Shown one piece after another: positions 53,237 to 60,946 of a stretch of DNA of 64,000 nucleotides. The notes under the pieces were generated by a model. The model worked only from the letters and a program-made list of their open reading frames with translations, was not told the DNA's origin and made no database searches. Source of the stretch: Geobacteraceae bacterium. GTDB lineage: Bacteria; Desulfobacterota; Desulfuromonadia; Geobacterales; Pseudopelobacteraceae. Numbering within the stretch: the first letter of the stretch is position 1; every line of letters begins with the position of its first letter. The translations under genes were made by a program, and so were the position numbers. Location of the stretch: positions 1-64,000 of the forward strand of contig JANXYR010000014.1 of assembly GCA_025355965.1 (NCBI GenBank), given 5' to 3'.

Positions 53237-53985
53237 AACAGACCACCTTTCCTCTCTTCAGGTTGCTGCTATCTGCACTGCTGGTCCTGCTACTGGCCCA
53301 CCTTCCTGTTGTTGCAGCAGAAACCGCCTATCCATCCATCAATACCGACCAGTTGAAGACCATGATGGATGCAAAGTCCCCCCTGATACTAATTGATGCC
53401 AGGAACCCGGAAGAGTACGCCGAGGCCCACCTCCCCGGCTCCGTCAACGTGCCGGAAAAGGGGATTGAAAAGGCCGTAGCACAGCTGCCTTCGGACAAAA
53501 AAACTCTGCTGGTGCTCTATTGCAACGGCATAAAGTGTGGCAAGAGCAAGAGGGTAGCGGCCAAGCTGGAGCCCCTTGGGTACTCCAACTTCTTGATTTA
53601 CGGTGAGGGGATTCCTGTATGGGAGGAGTGTGAGCTCCCGATGGTGAAAGGGCCCGGCTATGGTAAAAAAATTGAGACTTCCAAGGTGAAGTCCGCAGAG
53701 TTGGACGCCCTCATCAAGGCTGCCAAGGGGGACTATGTGCTGGTGGATGTGCGTGACGACATGGAGTTTGCCGAAGGGCACATACCCACCGCCATCAATA
53801 TGCCGGCAGAAAAACTGGCCGCCATGTCTGATAAACTCCCCAAAGAGAAAAAGATCATCGTTTACTGCAACACAGGCAGCCGCAGCTATCTTGGCTACAA
53901 GAAGCTCATAGGCCTTTCATACCCGCATATATACCAGACCCTTTTTGCCGAGTGGAAAGATGCAGGACTGCCGGTTGAGAAGTAA
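53221..53985 (+). CDS. Periplasmic protein with two rhodanese domains
   Basis: The 254-residue product starts at ATG 53221 with GGAGGA five bases upstream. A signal peptide ends near VVAAE. The first rhodanese domain (about 40-145) has LYCNGIKCGKSKRVA and a LIDARNPEEYAEAHLPGSVN block; the second (about 155-254) has VLVDVRDDMEFAEGHIPTAI and VYCNTGSRSYLG. Both domains keep an active-site cysteine. It should transfer sulfur or selenium outside the inner membrane, in line with the seleno-enzymes on either side. Confidence 0.87.
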   Translation: MRSFLKQTTFPLFRLLLSALLVLLLAHLPVVAAETAYPSINTDQLKTMMDAKSPLILIDARNPEEYAEAHLPGSVNVPEKGIEKAVAQLPSDKKTLLVLYCNGIKCGKSKRVAAKLEPLGYSNFLIYGEGIPVWEECELPMVKGPGYGKKIETSKVKSAELDALIKAAKGDYVLVDVRDDMEFAEGHIPTAINMPAEKLAAMSDKLPKEKKIIVYCNTGSRSYLGYKKLIGLSYPHIYQTLFAEWKDAGLPVEK

Positions 53986-54006
53986 TGGTACCCGCTCTTT
54001 TTTACC

Positions 54007-54161
54007 GATTCAGGCAAGTCGACCCTTTTGCGGATTATAGCCGGGCTGGACAGGCGAATTGATGGTGTCCCGCGCCCTTGAAGCCTGTACCGATATCCTG
54101 ATGCAGAAAGAATCCTGCGGATGTTGGAAGGGAAAGTGGTGAATATGGGTATACTCTGATA
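54007..54161 (+). pseudogene. Remnant of an ABC-transporter ATPase gene
   Basis: About 60 bp at 54007-54069 match the Walker A region of the ATPase gene at 57265-58050 (GCAAGTCGACCCT and onward). The next part, 54096-54161, matches its 3' end with GAAAGAATCCTGCGGATG and the stop. The whole middle is deleted, and no reading frame remains. Similarity continues past the stop codon (GGACTGTTxGxCGGCAAA). So a segment including this gene's 3' flank was duplicated and then lost. Confidence 0.8.
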
Positions 54162-54211
54162 TAAATTATTTTGGACTGTTAGGCGGCAAAGAGCTGAAAA
54201 GGAATTACGGC

Positions 54212-54997
54212 ATGATACTACGAACCCTGCTTAACCTTCTGCGAGGCGGGCTAAATACGCCCCCTGCGGTTCCTGATGTGGTCGTTATCCAGAAAGCAAT
54301 CAGGAAACGCTATGGCCGGGTATCCCGCTGCGCTGACGGACTTTTTAAATATCCTACCGGTAGGGCCGGAGCCGAAGGGCTTGGGTATGATCCGACCCTT
54401 GTCGCTGCCGCTCCGCAGGAGATGATGGCGAGCTTCTGTGGGGTGGGGAACCCCCTCTCACTGGGCGAGATCAGCGCCGGCTCGACCGTACTCGACATCG
54501 GCTGCGGAGCTGGATTCGACCTGTTCTGTGCCGCTAGGGCAATTGGGCCGTCGGGCAAAGCCATCGGGATTGACCTGACCCCGGAGATGGTGGACAGGGC
54601 AAGGACCCACTTGGAACTGGCTGGCGTCACCAACGCGGAGATCCACAACGCCTCGGTAGAGCAGATCCCTCTCCAAAACGGAACGGCTGATCTGGTCATT
54701 TCCAACGGCGTCCTTAACCTATCCCCAATCAAGGAACAGATGTTCTCGGAAATAGCCCGGGTGTTGAAGCAGGGCGGGGTGCTCCAGTTCGCAGACATTG
54801 TCCTGAGTCAGGAGCTGGCTGCCAACCAGAAATCAGCCAGTGCGTGGTCAAACTGAATCGGTGGCGCGATCCCGGTCCGGGATCTGCTGATTTTACTGGA
54901 AAATGCCGGTTTCCGTAGCTGCAAATATCTGGGAACGACCGGTTACAGCACCTCTCCCTACACGATCGGCGCCCATTTTTATGCAATCAAGGCATAG
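54212..54997 (+). CDS. ArsM-like SAM methyltransferase, probable selenoprotein
   Basis: Translation from ATG 54212 meets TGA at 54854-54856 and continues open to TAG at 54995, for 261 residues. The SAM-binding block VLDIGCGAGFDLFCAARAIG, IDLTPEMVDRAR and ISNGVLNLSP match the arsenite methyltransferase/UbiE-like group. The TGA stands where ArsM enzymes have their conserved third cysteine (GC-[IV]-[AG]-GA; here SN-TGA-IGGA), at residue 215. The tail has LLENAGF and TSPYTIGAHF, also typical. A perfect SECIS-like hairpin follows. It probably methylates a metalloid. Other ArsM cysteines are not all kept (GVLNLSP has Gly). Confidence 0.72.
54868..54884 (+). promoter_or_regulatory. SECIS-like hairpin in the methyltransferase gene
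   Basis: GATCCCG pairs perfectly with CGGGATC with a GTC loop. The GGTC at the tip resembles the loop of the Escherichia coli fdhF element, and its GU begins 19 nt after the TGA. The same spacing as in merB makes accidental structure unlikely. Confidence 0.7.
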
Positions 54998-55017
54998 CGG
55001 CGCTATGCCGAAATGCC

Positions 55018-55141
55018 AGTCCATTGGAGCCCACCTGACGCCTCAAGGATTTTCCTGACTGCTGTTCCGGTAGGTGCCGGTTCGGATAAGGTGACTCGGA
55101 ACAGTTACGGGTCAGGATCGAAGCCTTCCTAGAAATGATCT
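55018..55141 (+). pseudogene. Short frameshifted coding remnant
   Basis: Translation gives SRIFLTAVPVGAGSDKVTRN, then in another frame VRIEAFLEMI and a stop. This looks like the C-terminus of a protein broken by a frameshift. The family is not recognised. With the nearby ATPase remnant it marks this stretch as a place of past rearrangement. Confidence 0.35.
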
Positions 55142-55266
55142 GAACCGGGCACGCCCCGATAGTACGATTTTCTACAAAAAACTGATTGACCTCGCTTAAC
55201 TCACACTATACCTTGTATCGATTTCAGACTTGAATGATCACAATCAACTTCGAGAAGGAATAGTTT

Positions 55267-56382
55267 ATGAAGCTACGTACATCACTGGCTATTGCTACAG
55301 CAGCTGCTCTGGTATTGCTTACTCTTGACCTCGGTCTGGTGGCGGCAAAGTCCAGTCAGGACGTTCCAACTCTTAAAGTTGGCTATGTTTTCACTACCCA
55401 CCATACGCCGCTGATTGCTGCCATGGCCAAGGGGGAGGCGTTTCGGGACAAGGATATCTATCTGAAGCCGATAATTCCGAAAGAGAAGTACGAGCTATAC
55501 GAAAAAGGCAAAAAGCTCGCGAATCTGGATGTCATGGTGACCAAAACCAGCGCCGAAAATTGCACCTTATTTGCTATGAACCGGCTTGATGTGGCCCTTA
55601 CCTCTATTACGGCCATCATGTCAGGCGTTGACCAGGGGATCCCGATTAAGGTTCTCTGCCCTCTTCACACTGACGGTATGGGGCTGGTTTTCCCCAAGGG
55701 GAGTGCCATCAAGGGATGGGATGGTTTTGCAGCCCACGTCAAGAAGAGCAAGCGGCCAGTGACGATTGGTTATCACGCACCGACCAGTGCGCCGAAGATA
55801 ATTCTCGAAGGAGCCCTGAACAAAGCCGGCTTCAAGGTAACGGAAAACCCGAATGATCCTACTGCCCAAGTCGTCCTGGTTGACCTGAGGTCAACGGCCA
55901 ATCTGATCCCTGCCCTGGTTAGTAAGCAGGTTGATGGTTGGGTCGGTCCCAGCCCATTTCCTGAAGTCGCCGCAGTGCAGGGTGTGGGTACTATTGTCAT
56001 GGACCTGAAGGAATTTCCCCCCAAAGGGCAATGGAACAATTTCCCCTGCTGCGTCATGGCAGCGCGTGAAGAGGTCATCACGAAGCATGGGGCGGCTGTC
56101 AAGGCACTGGTTGGCCTGATGACAGAAAGCGGTAAGTGGTGTAACGACCATAAGGAAGAAGCCAGCACCGTAACCGCCGGTTGGATCGGCATCCCTGCTG
56201 AAGCTGTTCGCCGTTCAACGATTGTCTACACCACAACCCCCTCCAAGAGCTGGTTACGTGGTGTGGATGTCTATCTGGAAACTCTGAATCGATTAAAGGA
56301 CTTCATTGACAAGCTGGAAGGGAAAACCCTGAAGGAGATCAAGTCGCTACTCTTTGATTTTCGCTATGTCACAAAAGGATAA
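55267..56382 (+). CDS. ABC transporter substrate-binding protein (NrtA/SsuA-like)
   Basis: The 371-residue protein starts at ATG 55267 with AAGGAA upstream. A signal peptide ends near LVAAK. NMT1/OpuAC-type features include KVGYVFTTHHTPLIAAMAKG and FRDKDIYLKPIIP. Members bind nitrate, sulfonates, thiamine precursors or other small anions, and the ligand is not readable here. A PCC pair (NNFPCCVMAA) is unusual. It is the first gene of a three-gene ABC set immediately after the seleno-methyltransferase, so a metalloid or organic sulfur/selenium compound is a reasonable guess. Confidence 0.87.
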   Translation: MKLRTSLAIATAAALVLLTLDLGLVAAKSSQDVPTLKVGYVFTTHHTPLIAAMAKGEAFRDKDIYLKPIIPKEKYELYEKGKKLANLDVMVTKTSAENCTLFAMNRLDVALTSITAIMSGVDQGIPIKVLCPLHTDGMGLVFPKGSAIKGWDGFAAHVKKSKRPVTIGYHAPTSAPKIILEGALNKAGFKVTENPNDPTAQVVLVDLRSTANLIPALVSKQVDGWVGPSPFPEVAAVQGVGTIVMDLKEFPPKGQWNNFPCCVMAAREEVITKHGAAVKALVGLMTESGKWCNDHKEEASTVTAGWIGIPAEAVRRSTIVYTTTPSKSWLRGVDVYLETLNRLKDFIDKLEGKTLKEIKSLLFDFRYVTKG

Positions 56383-56428
56383 CCCTGATGAAACCAGTGT
56401 CTGCTCATGATATGCGGAGCGTGAACCG

Positions 56429-57265
56429 GTGAGAAGACTGCTTCTCCGGGCCCTGCTTCCCGCCATTACCCCGCTACTGCTGCTTGCTGTCTGGCAAGTT
56501 GCAGCGGTGCGTGTTGACAACCGGATAATTTTGCCACCGATGATGGACGTGCTGCATCTCATTATCCATCCGACGGAAGACCTCCTCAGCATGGGGTCGC
56601 TGCTCAGCAATATAACAATCAGTCTCGCCCGGGTTATGGCAGGCTACCTGCTGGCTGTTGTCCTCGCGGTAACCATTGGCATCACCATGGGATATTACCG
56701 CCCTTTGTTCAGAACATTCTCCCTTTTTTTCGCGTTGTTCAGACCTATTCCCCCCCTTGCCTGGGTTCCTCTGGTGTTGGCCTGGTTCGGCGTGGCAAGT
56801 TTTGCCACCCTGGCCGGACTCGAGTATGGTCTGTGGTACATGTATCTTAACAACCTGAAGATATCCATGGTCTTCATTATTTTTATCGGCGGCTTTTATC
56901 CGGTTTTGACCAGTACCATCCAGGGGGTCCAGAGTGTCCGGACGACCCTCCTCGACTCAGCTCGCGTGCTTGGGGCAGGGGAGATGGCCATTTTTACCAA
57001 GGTGCTCCTTCCTGCAGCGGCGCCGGCAATTGTTACCGGCATGCGCATTGGTCTTGGCGTTGCCTGGATGTGCCTCGTTTCCGCCGAAATGCTCCCCGGT
57101 AGCCTTTCAGGAATAGGTTACCTGATTACCCATGCCTTTACCGTAGCTCGTACCGATGTGGTGATAGCCGGAATGATAAGCATCGGCGTGGTCGGTGCCG
57201 CTATTGATTTCATCTTTCGCTTTTTTGAGGAGCGCACTTTTTCCTGGCAAAGGCGGTCACGGTAA
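56429..57265 (+). CDS. ABC transporter permease (SsuC/TauC-like)
   Basis: The 278-residue protein starts at GTG 56429 with GGAG upstream. It has six predicted membrane segments and the permease EAA-type loop near GAGEMAIFTKVLLPAAAPAIVTGMRIGLGVAW. LFRPIPPLAWVPLVLAWFG is characteristic of nitrate/sulfonate/taurine permeases. Its stop overlaps the next gene's start by 1 bp (TAATG). Confidence 0.9.
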   Translation: MRRLLLRALLPAITPLLLLAVWQVAAVRVDNRIILPPMMDVLHLIIHPTEDLLSMGSLLSNITISLARVMAGYLLAVVLAVTIGITMGYYRPLFRTFSLFFALFRPIPPLAWVPLVLAWFGVASFATLAGLEYGLWYMYLNNLKISMVFIIFIGGFYPVLTSTIQGVQSVRTTLLDSARVLGAGEMAIFTKVLLPAAAPAIVTGMRIGLGVAWMCLVSAEMLPGSLSGIGYLITHAFTVARTDVVIAGMISIGVVGAAIDFIFRFFEERTFSWQRRSR

Positions 57266-58050
57266 TGGCAATGAAAAATGGAAGCATTCTTGAAATTGCC
57301 GGTCTTACCAAGAACTATTGTGCTGAAAACGGCTCGATCGTTCATGCCCTGCAAGGGATCGACCTGGATATTGCCGCCAATGATTTCGTGTGTGTTGTCG
57401 GACCGTCGGGATGCGGCAAGTCGACCCTGTTGCGGATCATGGCCGGGTTGGACCGGCAAACTGATGGTGTTGCACGCTATCTCGGCAAACCGATCGACCG
57501 GCCGACCCCGCAGATCGGCATGGTCTTTCAGGAATACTCCCTCCTCCCATGGCGTACGGTGATCGACAATGTTGGCCTTGGGCCTGAATTTGCCAAGGTG
57601 CCGAAACGGCAGCGGCTGCTGCTGGCGACAGAGTTCCTGCAATTGGTCGGCCTGGAAAGGTTTGCCCATGCTTATCCACACGAACTATCCGGCGGTATGA
57701 GGCAGCGGGTGGCCATTGCCCGCGCCCTGGCCAACGATCCGGATGTTCTGCTCATGGATGAGCCGTTTGGAGCCCTTGACGCCCATACTCGCATCTTGCT
57801 GCAGAAAGAGCTGCTGAGCATCTGGGAACGGCACCGCAAAACCATCGTATTTGTCACCCACAGTGTTGATGAAGCGATCTTCCTGGCGGATCGTATCTGT
57901 GTTATGTCCGGAACTTCTGGTCGGATTATGGAGATGATCGACGTGACCATGCCCCGCCCTCGGGAACGCTCCAACCCGTTTTACGGTCAACTTGCAGAAA
58001 GAATCCTGCGGATGCTGGAAGGGGAAGTGGTGAAGATGGGTGTGCTTTGA
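57265..58050 (+). CDS. ABC transporter ATPase (SsuB/TauB-like)
   Basis: The 261-residue ATPase has Walker A GPSGCGKST, Q-loop FQEYSLLPW, signature LSGGMRQR, Walker B VLLMDEPF and switch His in VTHSVDEA. The start is ATG at 57265, with ATG 57271 as an alternative. Together with the two preceding genes it makes a full importer. A deleted copy of its ends lies 3.2 kb upstream (54007-54161), showing that this locus was duplicated in part. Confidence 0.95.
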   Translation: MAMKNGSILEIAGLTKNYCAENGSIVHALQGIDLDIAANDFVCVVGPSGCGKSTLLRIMAGLDRQTDGVARYLGKPIDRPTPQIGMVFQEYSLLPWRTVIDNVGLGPEFAKVPKRQRLLLATEFLQLVGLERFAHAYPHELSGGMRQRVAIARALANDPDVLLMDEPFGALDAHTRILLQKELLSIWERHRKTIVFVTHSVDEAIFLADRICVMSGTSGRIMEMIDVTMPRPRERSNPFYGQLAERILRMLEGEVVKMGVL

Positions 58051-58123
58051 TTGAAACTAATTCGGACTGTTTGACGGCAAAATCCATGAGCCGCATAGAT
58101 GTCAATCTTGTTGTGCGCAGACT

Positions 58124-58657
58124 TCATTTCCTTTCGATAGTGCGGGCACCTCGCTTGATCCAATCAATAACTAAACCTATTGCATACAGTACTGACATGG
58201 GCATTAGCCAGGCGACAAAGCATATCATCACGCCTAGGTTCCGTTTTGCCGGTAAATCGGTGATTGCATCGCGGTAGGCCTTCTCTACACTATCGAAACC
58301 TGCATTGCCCTCTGGGCCGATCCGGTACATGGATCGGACTGATGCTATCCATGGGGCATACCCCTGTGAACGGGCAATCTTGAAAATCTTACGTGGTGAT
58401 TCACCGGCAAAAGCCATTCCATCATACCGACGAACCTCCTCAGTAACGGAAAATACCATCTTCCGTTCGATGCGCTCCAGGTTGGGCACGAGCATGTAAT
58501 AGCTTCCTGCCAGCATAAGAAAGTAAATTATTCCCGTAGCCAGCCAGAGGCGCTGCCATGGCTTGATCTGGTGCCTGGACGTTTCCGGAACAGTCCAGGT
58601 GCCGGTGGATGATTTTTCAAGGGTTACATCTATGGCAGTATTTTTCTTTGGGATCAT
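58124..58657 (-). CDS. Unknown membrane protein with two TM segments
   Basis: The 177-residue protein has TM1 near residues 34-58 and TM2 near 142-166, with a charged periplasmic-like stretch between (KMVFSVTEEVRRYDGMAFAGE). A Ser/Thr-rich N-terminus is cytoplasmic. No family is recognised. It converges on the ABC operon with 73 bp between stops. Confidence 0.6.
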   Translation of the reverse strand: MIPKKNTAIDVTLEKSSTGTWTVPETSRHQIKPWQRLWLATGIIYFLMLAGSYYMLVPNLERIERKMVFSVTEEVRRYDGMAFAGESPRKIFKIARSQGYAPWIASVRSMYRIGPEGNAGFDSVEKAYRDAITDLPAKRNLGVMICFVAWLMPMSVLYAIGLVIDWIKRGARTIERK

Positions 58658-58680
58658 GCGGACATTATAGCATTGGGTAG

Positions 58681-58950
58681 TTATGCATACACTGAAAAAC
58701 TATCTCGTAATGCCTTACTTTCAGCAGTTGTCACTGGTGCTGAAGGTTCTTTTTTTAGTGACAAGGTAGAGGAACGATCTTTCGACAGAGTCACTAAGTC
58801 ATCCGGCAGGGTGACAGTATTCCTTCGCAGTTGAGTTTTAACTGTGTTAGATGTTGTCTTCATGTTCCCGGCCGCTCTCTGCTGGGCAGGAATAACCTGA
58901 TGCTGATGACTGCTTTCGTTAACGGCTTGCATAGACGGCCATCCCCCCAC
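58681..58950 (-). CDS. Small unknown protein, possibly frameshifted at a poly-G tract
   Basis: The frame opens with GTG at 58950 (ATG 58932 also available), giving 89 or 83 residues, polar and Thr/Ser-rich, with TVTLPDDLVTLSKDRSS. A strong ribosome site sits before ATG 58976-58974, which would read MNTDSKNSGG but then hits a stop. Removing one G from the six-G run (about 58942-58947) joins the two frames. So either the tract is phase-variable, or one frame is the real one, or the genome has a one-base error. Confidence 0.5.
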   Translation of the reverse strand: MGGWPSMQAVNESSHQHQVIPAQQRAAGNMKTTSNTVKTQLRRNTVTLPDDLVTLSKDRSSTLSLKKEPSAPVTTAESKALRDSFSVYA

Positions 58951-59114
58951 TATTTTTGCTGTCTGTATTCATGGTAATGCTCCTGTTTTTTAAAGATGGA
59001 TGCGATGGCATTATCAAGAACAGGTTTAAAATCATAAAGGTTCGTTTGTCCGTAACGTTTGGCAATTTTGTCCAACACCTTACAGATCATGGCCGGATTG
59101 GTGTACCAAGGCAT
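58950..59114 (-). CDS. Small protein of 54 residues
   Basis: The start is ATG 59114 with a near-perfect AAGGAG upstream; the stop TAG at 58950-58952 abuts the next gene. The product is MPWYTNPAMICKVLDKIAKR followed by 34 more residues including FKKQEHYHEY. It has no signal peptide. It probably forms an operon with the polar small protein after it. Its function is unknown. Confidence 0.65.
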   Translation of the reverse strand: MPWYTNPAMICKVLDKIAKRYGQTNLYDFKPVLDNAIASIFKKQEHYHEYRQQK

Positions 59115-59369
59115 TATCCTCATCTCCTTCCTGTTGCTGTGTGGTGAAGCCGGTTGGATGTTTTTTTGTTGATGAGCGTATCAGATTCAATACTGATTTA
59201 GCATAAGATGTGCCAGTTTAATAAACTGCAGCTATTAAAGTATGTTATGGGTTTTTAAGCATTATATGTGTACGTTATAACCAAAGTTGTGTCGGAATTT
59301 TGGAGTGTCAGGGTAGGGGCATGACAAATTTCTGACGTGAAAAAACGGGTAACGGGGACAAATAAATAC

Positions 59370-59912
59370 ATGGCACTACCATCAACCATATACCGGGTTA
59401 ATATTCAAATATCAGATGTTGATCGGGGCGTTTACGAGTCATTGCAGGCGACTGTCGCCCGTCACCCATCGGAAACTGAAGAGCGTCTTGTTGCCAGACT
59501 GCTGGCTTATGCAATCTTCTTCGAACCGGAGCTCACCTTCACCAAGGGTATCAGCGCCGGAGATGAGCCTGATCTCTGGTTGAAAGGGCCTGATGACCGG
59601 GTGCTTCTATGGGTGGAGGTCGGATTGCCGGAGTCCGATCGCCTTGTCAAGGCGAGCAGGCACGCGGAAAGAGTAGCTGTTATTGCCTGCGGTAAGGCAT
59701 TGCCTAAATGGGAACAACAGTACCTCCAAAAACTTGAGTCAGTACCCAATTTGTCGGTAGTTTGTTTCGATCAACTCTTTGTCAATGGCCTGGTATCAAA
59801 GCTGGATCGCTCAATAAACTGGTCGGTCACCATCACAGACGGTAATTTGTATATAAATGTTGGCAATGAGACGTTCGAAACGGTTCTTCAAGAGCGGGTA
59901 GGAAGCAGATAA
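59370..59912 (+). CDS. yaeQ: YaeQ family protein
   Basis: The 180-residue protein has MALPSTIYRVNIQISDVDRG at its start, the classic YaeQ opening. The rest follows the family: HPSETEERLVARLLAYAIFF, DEPDLWLKG, VLLWVEVGLPE and SRHAERVAVIA. YaeQ has a PD-(D/E)XK-nuclease-like fold with unclear role. ATG 59370 fits the family start better than the upstream GTG 59337. It stands alone between divergent small genes and a transporter. Confidence 0.92.
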   Translation: MALPSTIYRVNIQISDVDRGVYESLQATVARHPSETEERLVARLLAYAIFFEPELTFTKGISAGDEPDLWLKGPDDRVLLWVEVGLPESDRLVKASRHAERVAVIACGKALPKWEQQYLQKLESVPNLSVVCFDQLFVNGLVSKLDRSINWSVTITDGNLYINVGNETFETVLQERVGSR

Positions 59913-59994
59913 AAACATCAAGTCACCGTCCCTACCGTCTAAGAGTCCGGCCTGCATCTGTAAGTGGGCTTTGATTGTGCATTTTCAGCCGTCT

Positions 59995-60927
59995 TCAGTT
60001 AATCCAACCAGACATGATTGCAATACCGCTCGCAACTGAAACAAGTATCCAGAGCGTTACACCTTGGGCCAGTGGTTTGATGCCGGTTCTGCCCAGTACC
60101 TCTCTTGTCAGGCCGCAGCCGATCAGAAAAAGTGTCACTACCAGGCTCTGTTTTGCGATGCTGTTCAGCGGATGCCAGAGCTGATCAAACTGCGGCAGCA
60201 TTGTTTTGATGGTAGCTGCAGCAATAAAGCCGATGATGAAGAGAGGGAATTTTACTTTTCCCTCCGATTTGGTGAACCAGGCAGCAATCAGTGCAGAGGG
60301 CATGATCCATAACGCCCTCGTCAGCTTGACAGTTGTGCCGATGGCTAAGGCAAGCCCCCCATATGCTGCTGCCGCTCCAACTACGCTGCTGGTATCGTGG
60401 ATCGCCAGAGCAGACCAGAGGCCAAACTGCCGCTGCCCCATTCCCAGAAGGTGTCCCACAGGAGGGAAGAGAAGAAGGGCAATGGAGTTGAGGGTAAAGA
60501 CGGTTGCCAGGGCAACGCCTGTTTCCTCGGTCTCTGCCTTGATCACCGGGGCCATGGCTGCAATTGCGCTGCCGCCGCAGATGGCGGTCCCGAAAGAGAT
60601 CAGGGTGGAGGTGCGCACTGGTGTCTTGAAAAACCTGCCTAACAGATAACCGGCTATCATCGTAAGGCTGATGCTGACGGCTGTATACAGGAAGGCATCT
60701 TTGCCGGTTTTAAAAAGTTCCGGCAGGTTCATGCCGAACCCCAGGCCAACAACTGAAACTTGCAGCAGTCGCCTGCTCCAGGTAGATGTGATCGCGCCCC
60801 ACGGATTGCCGATCACAATCCCGAACGTAATCCCAGCCACCAGTGCCATGGGGGCGCTGACAGCAGGCCAGCAACAGGCCAACAACAGTATCCAGAACAG
60901 CGCTTTCAAGCCATTGTCGTTTTTCAC
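59995..60927 (-). CDS. yeiH: YeiH-family (UPF0324) membrane transporter
   Basis: The 310-residue protein has about ten membrane segments and family blocks GITFGIVIGNPWGAITSTWS, GTAICGGSAIAAMAPVI, WSALAIHDTSSVVGAAAAYG and SLVVTLFLIGCGLTR. YeiH proteins are proposed to export sulfate or related anions. The gene is followed downstream by nothing on its strand and preceded 19 bp upstream by the stop of a sensor kinase gene, so the two-component pair and the transporter may be one operon. Confidence 0.9.
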   Translation of the reverse strand: MKNDNGLKALFWILLLACCWPAVSAPMALVAGITFGIVIGNPWGAITSTWSRRLLQVSVVGLGFGMNLPELFKTGKDAFLYTAVSISLTMIAGYLLGRFFKTPVRTSTLISFGTAICGGSAIAAMAPVIKAETEETGVALATVFTLNSIALLLFPPVGHLLGMGQRQFGLWSALAIHDTSSVVGAAAAYGGLALAIGTTVKLTRALWIMPSALIAAWFTKSEGKVKFPLFIIGFIAAATIKTMLPQFDQLWHPLNSIAKQSLVVTLFLIGCGLTREVLGRTGIKPLAQGVTLWILVSVASGIAIMSGWIN

Positions 60928-60946
60928 ATAAGACCCCTTTTGTTAG

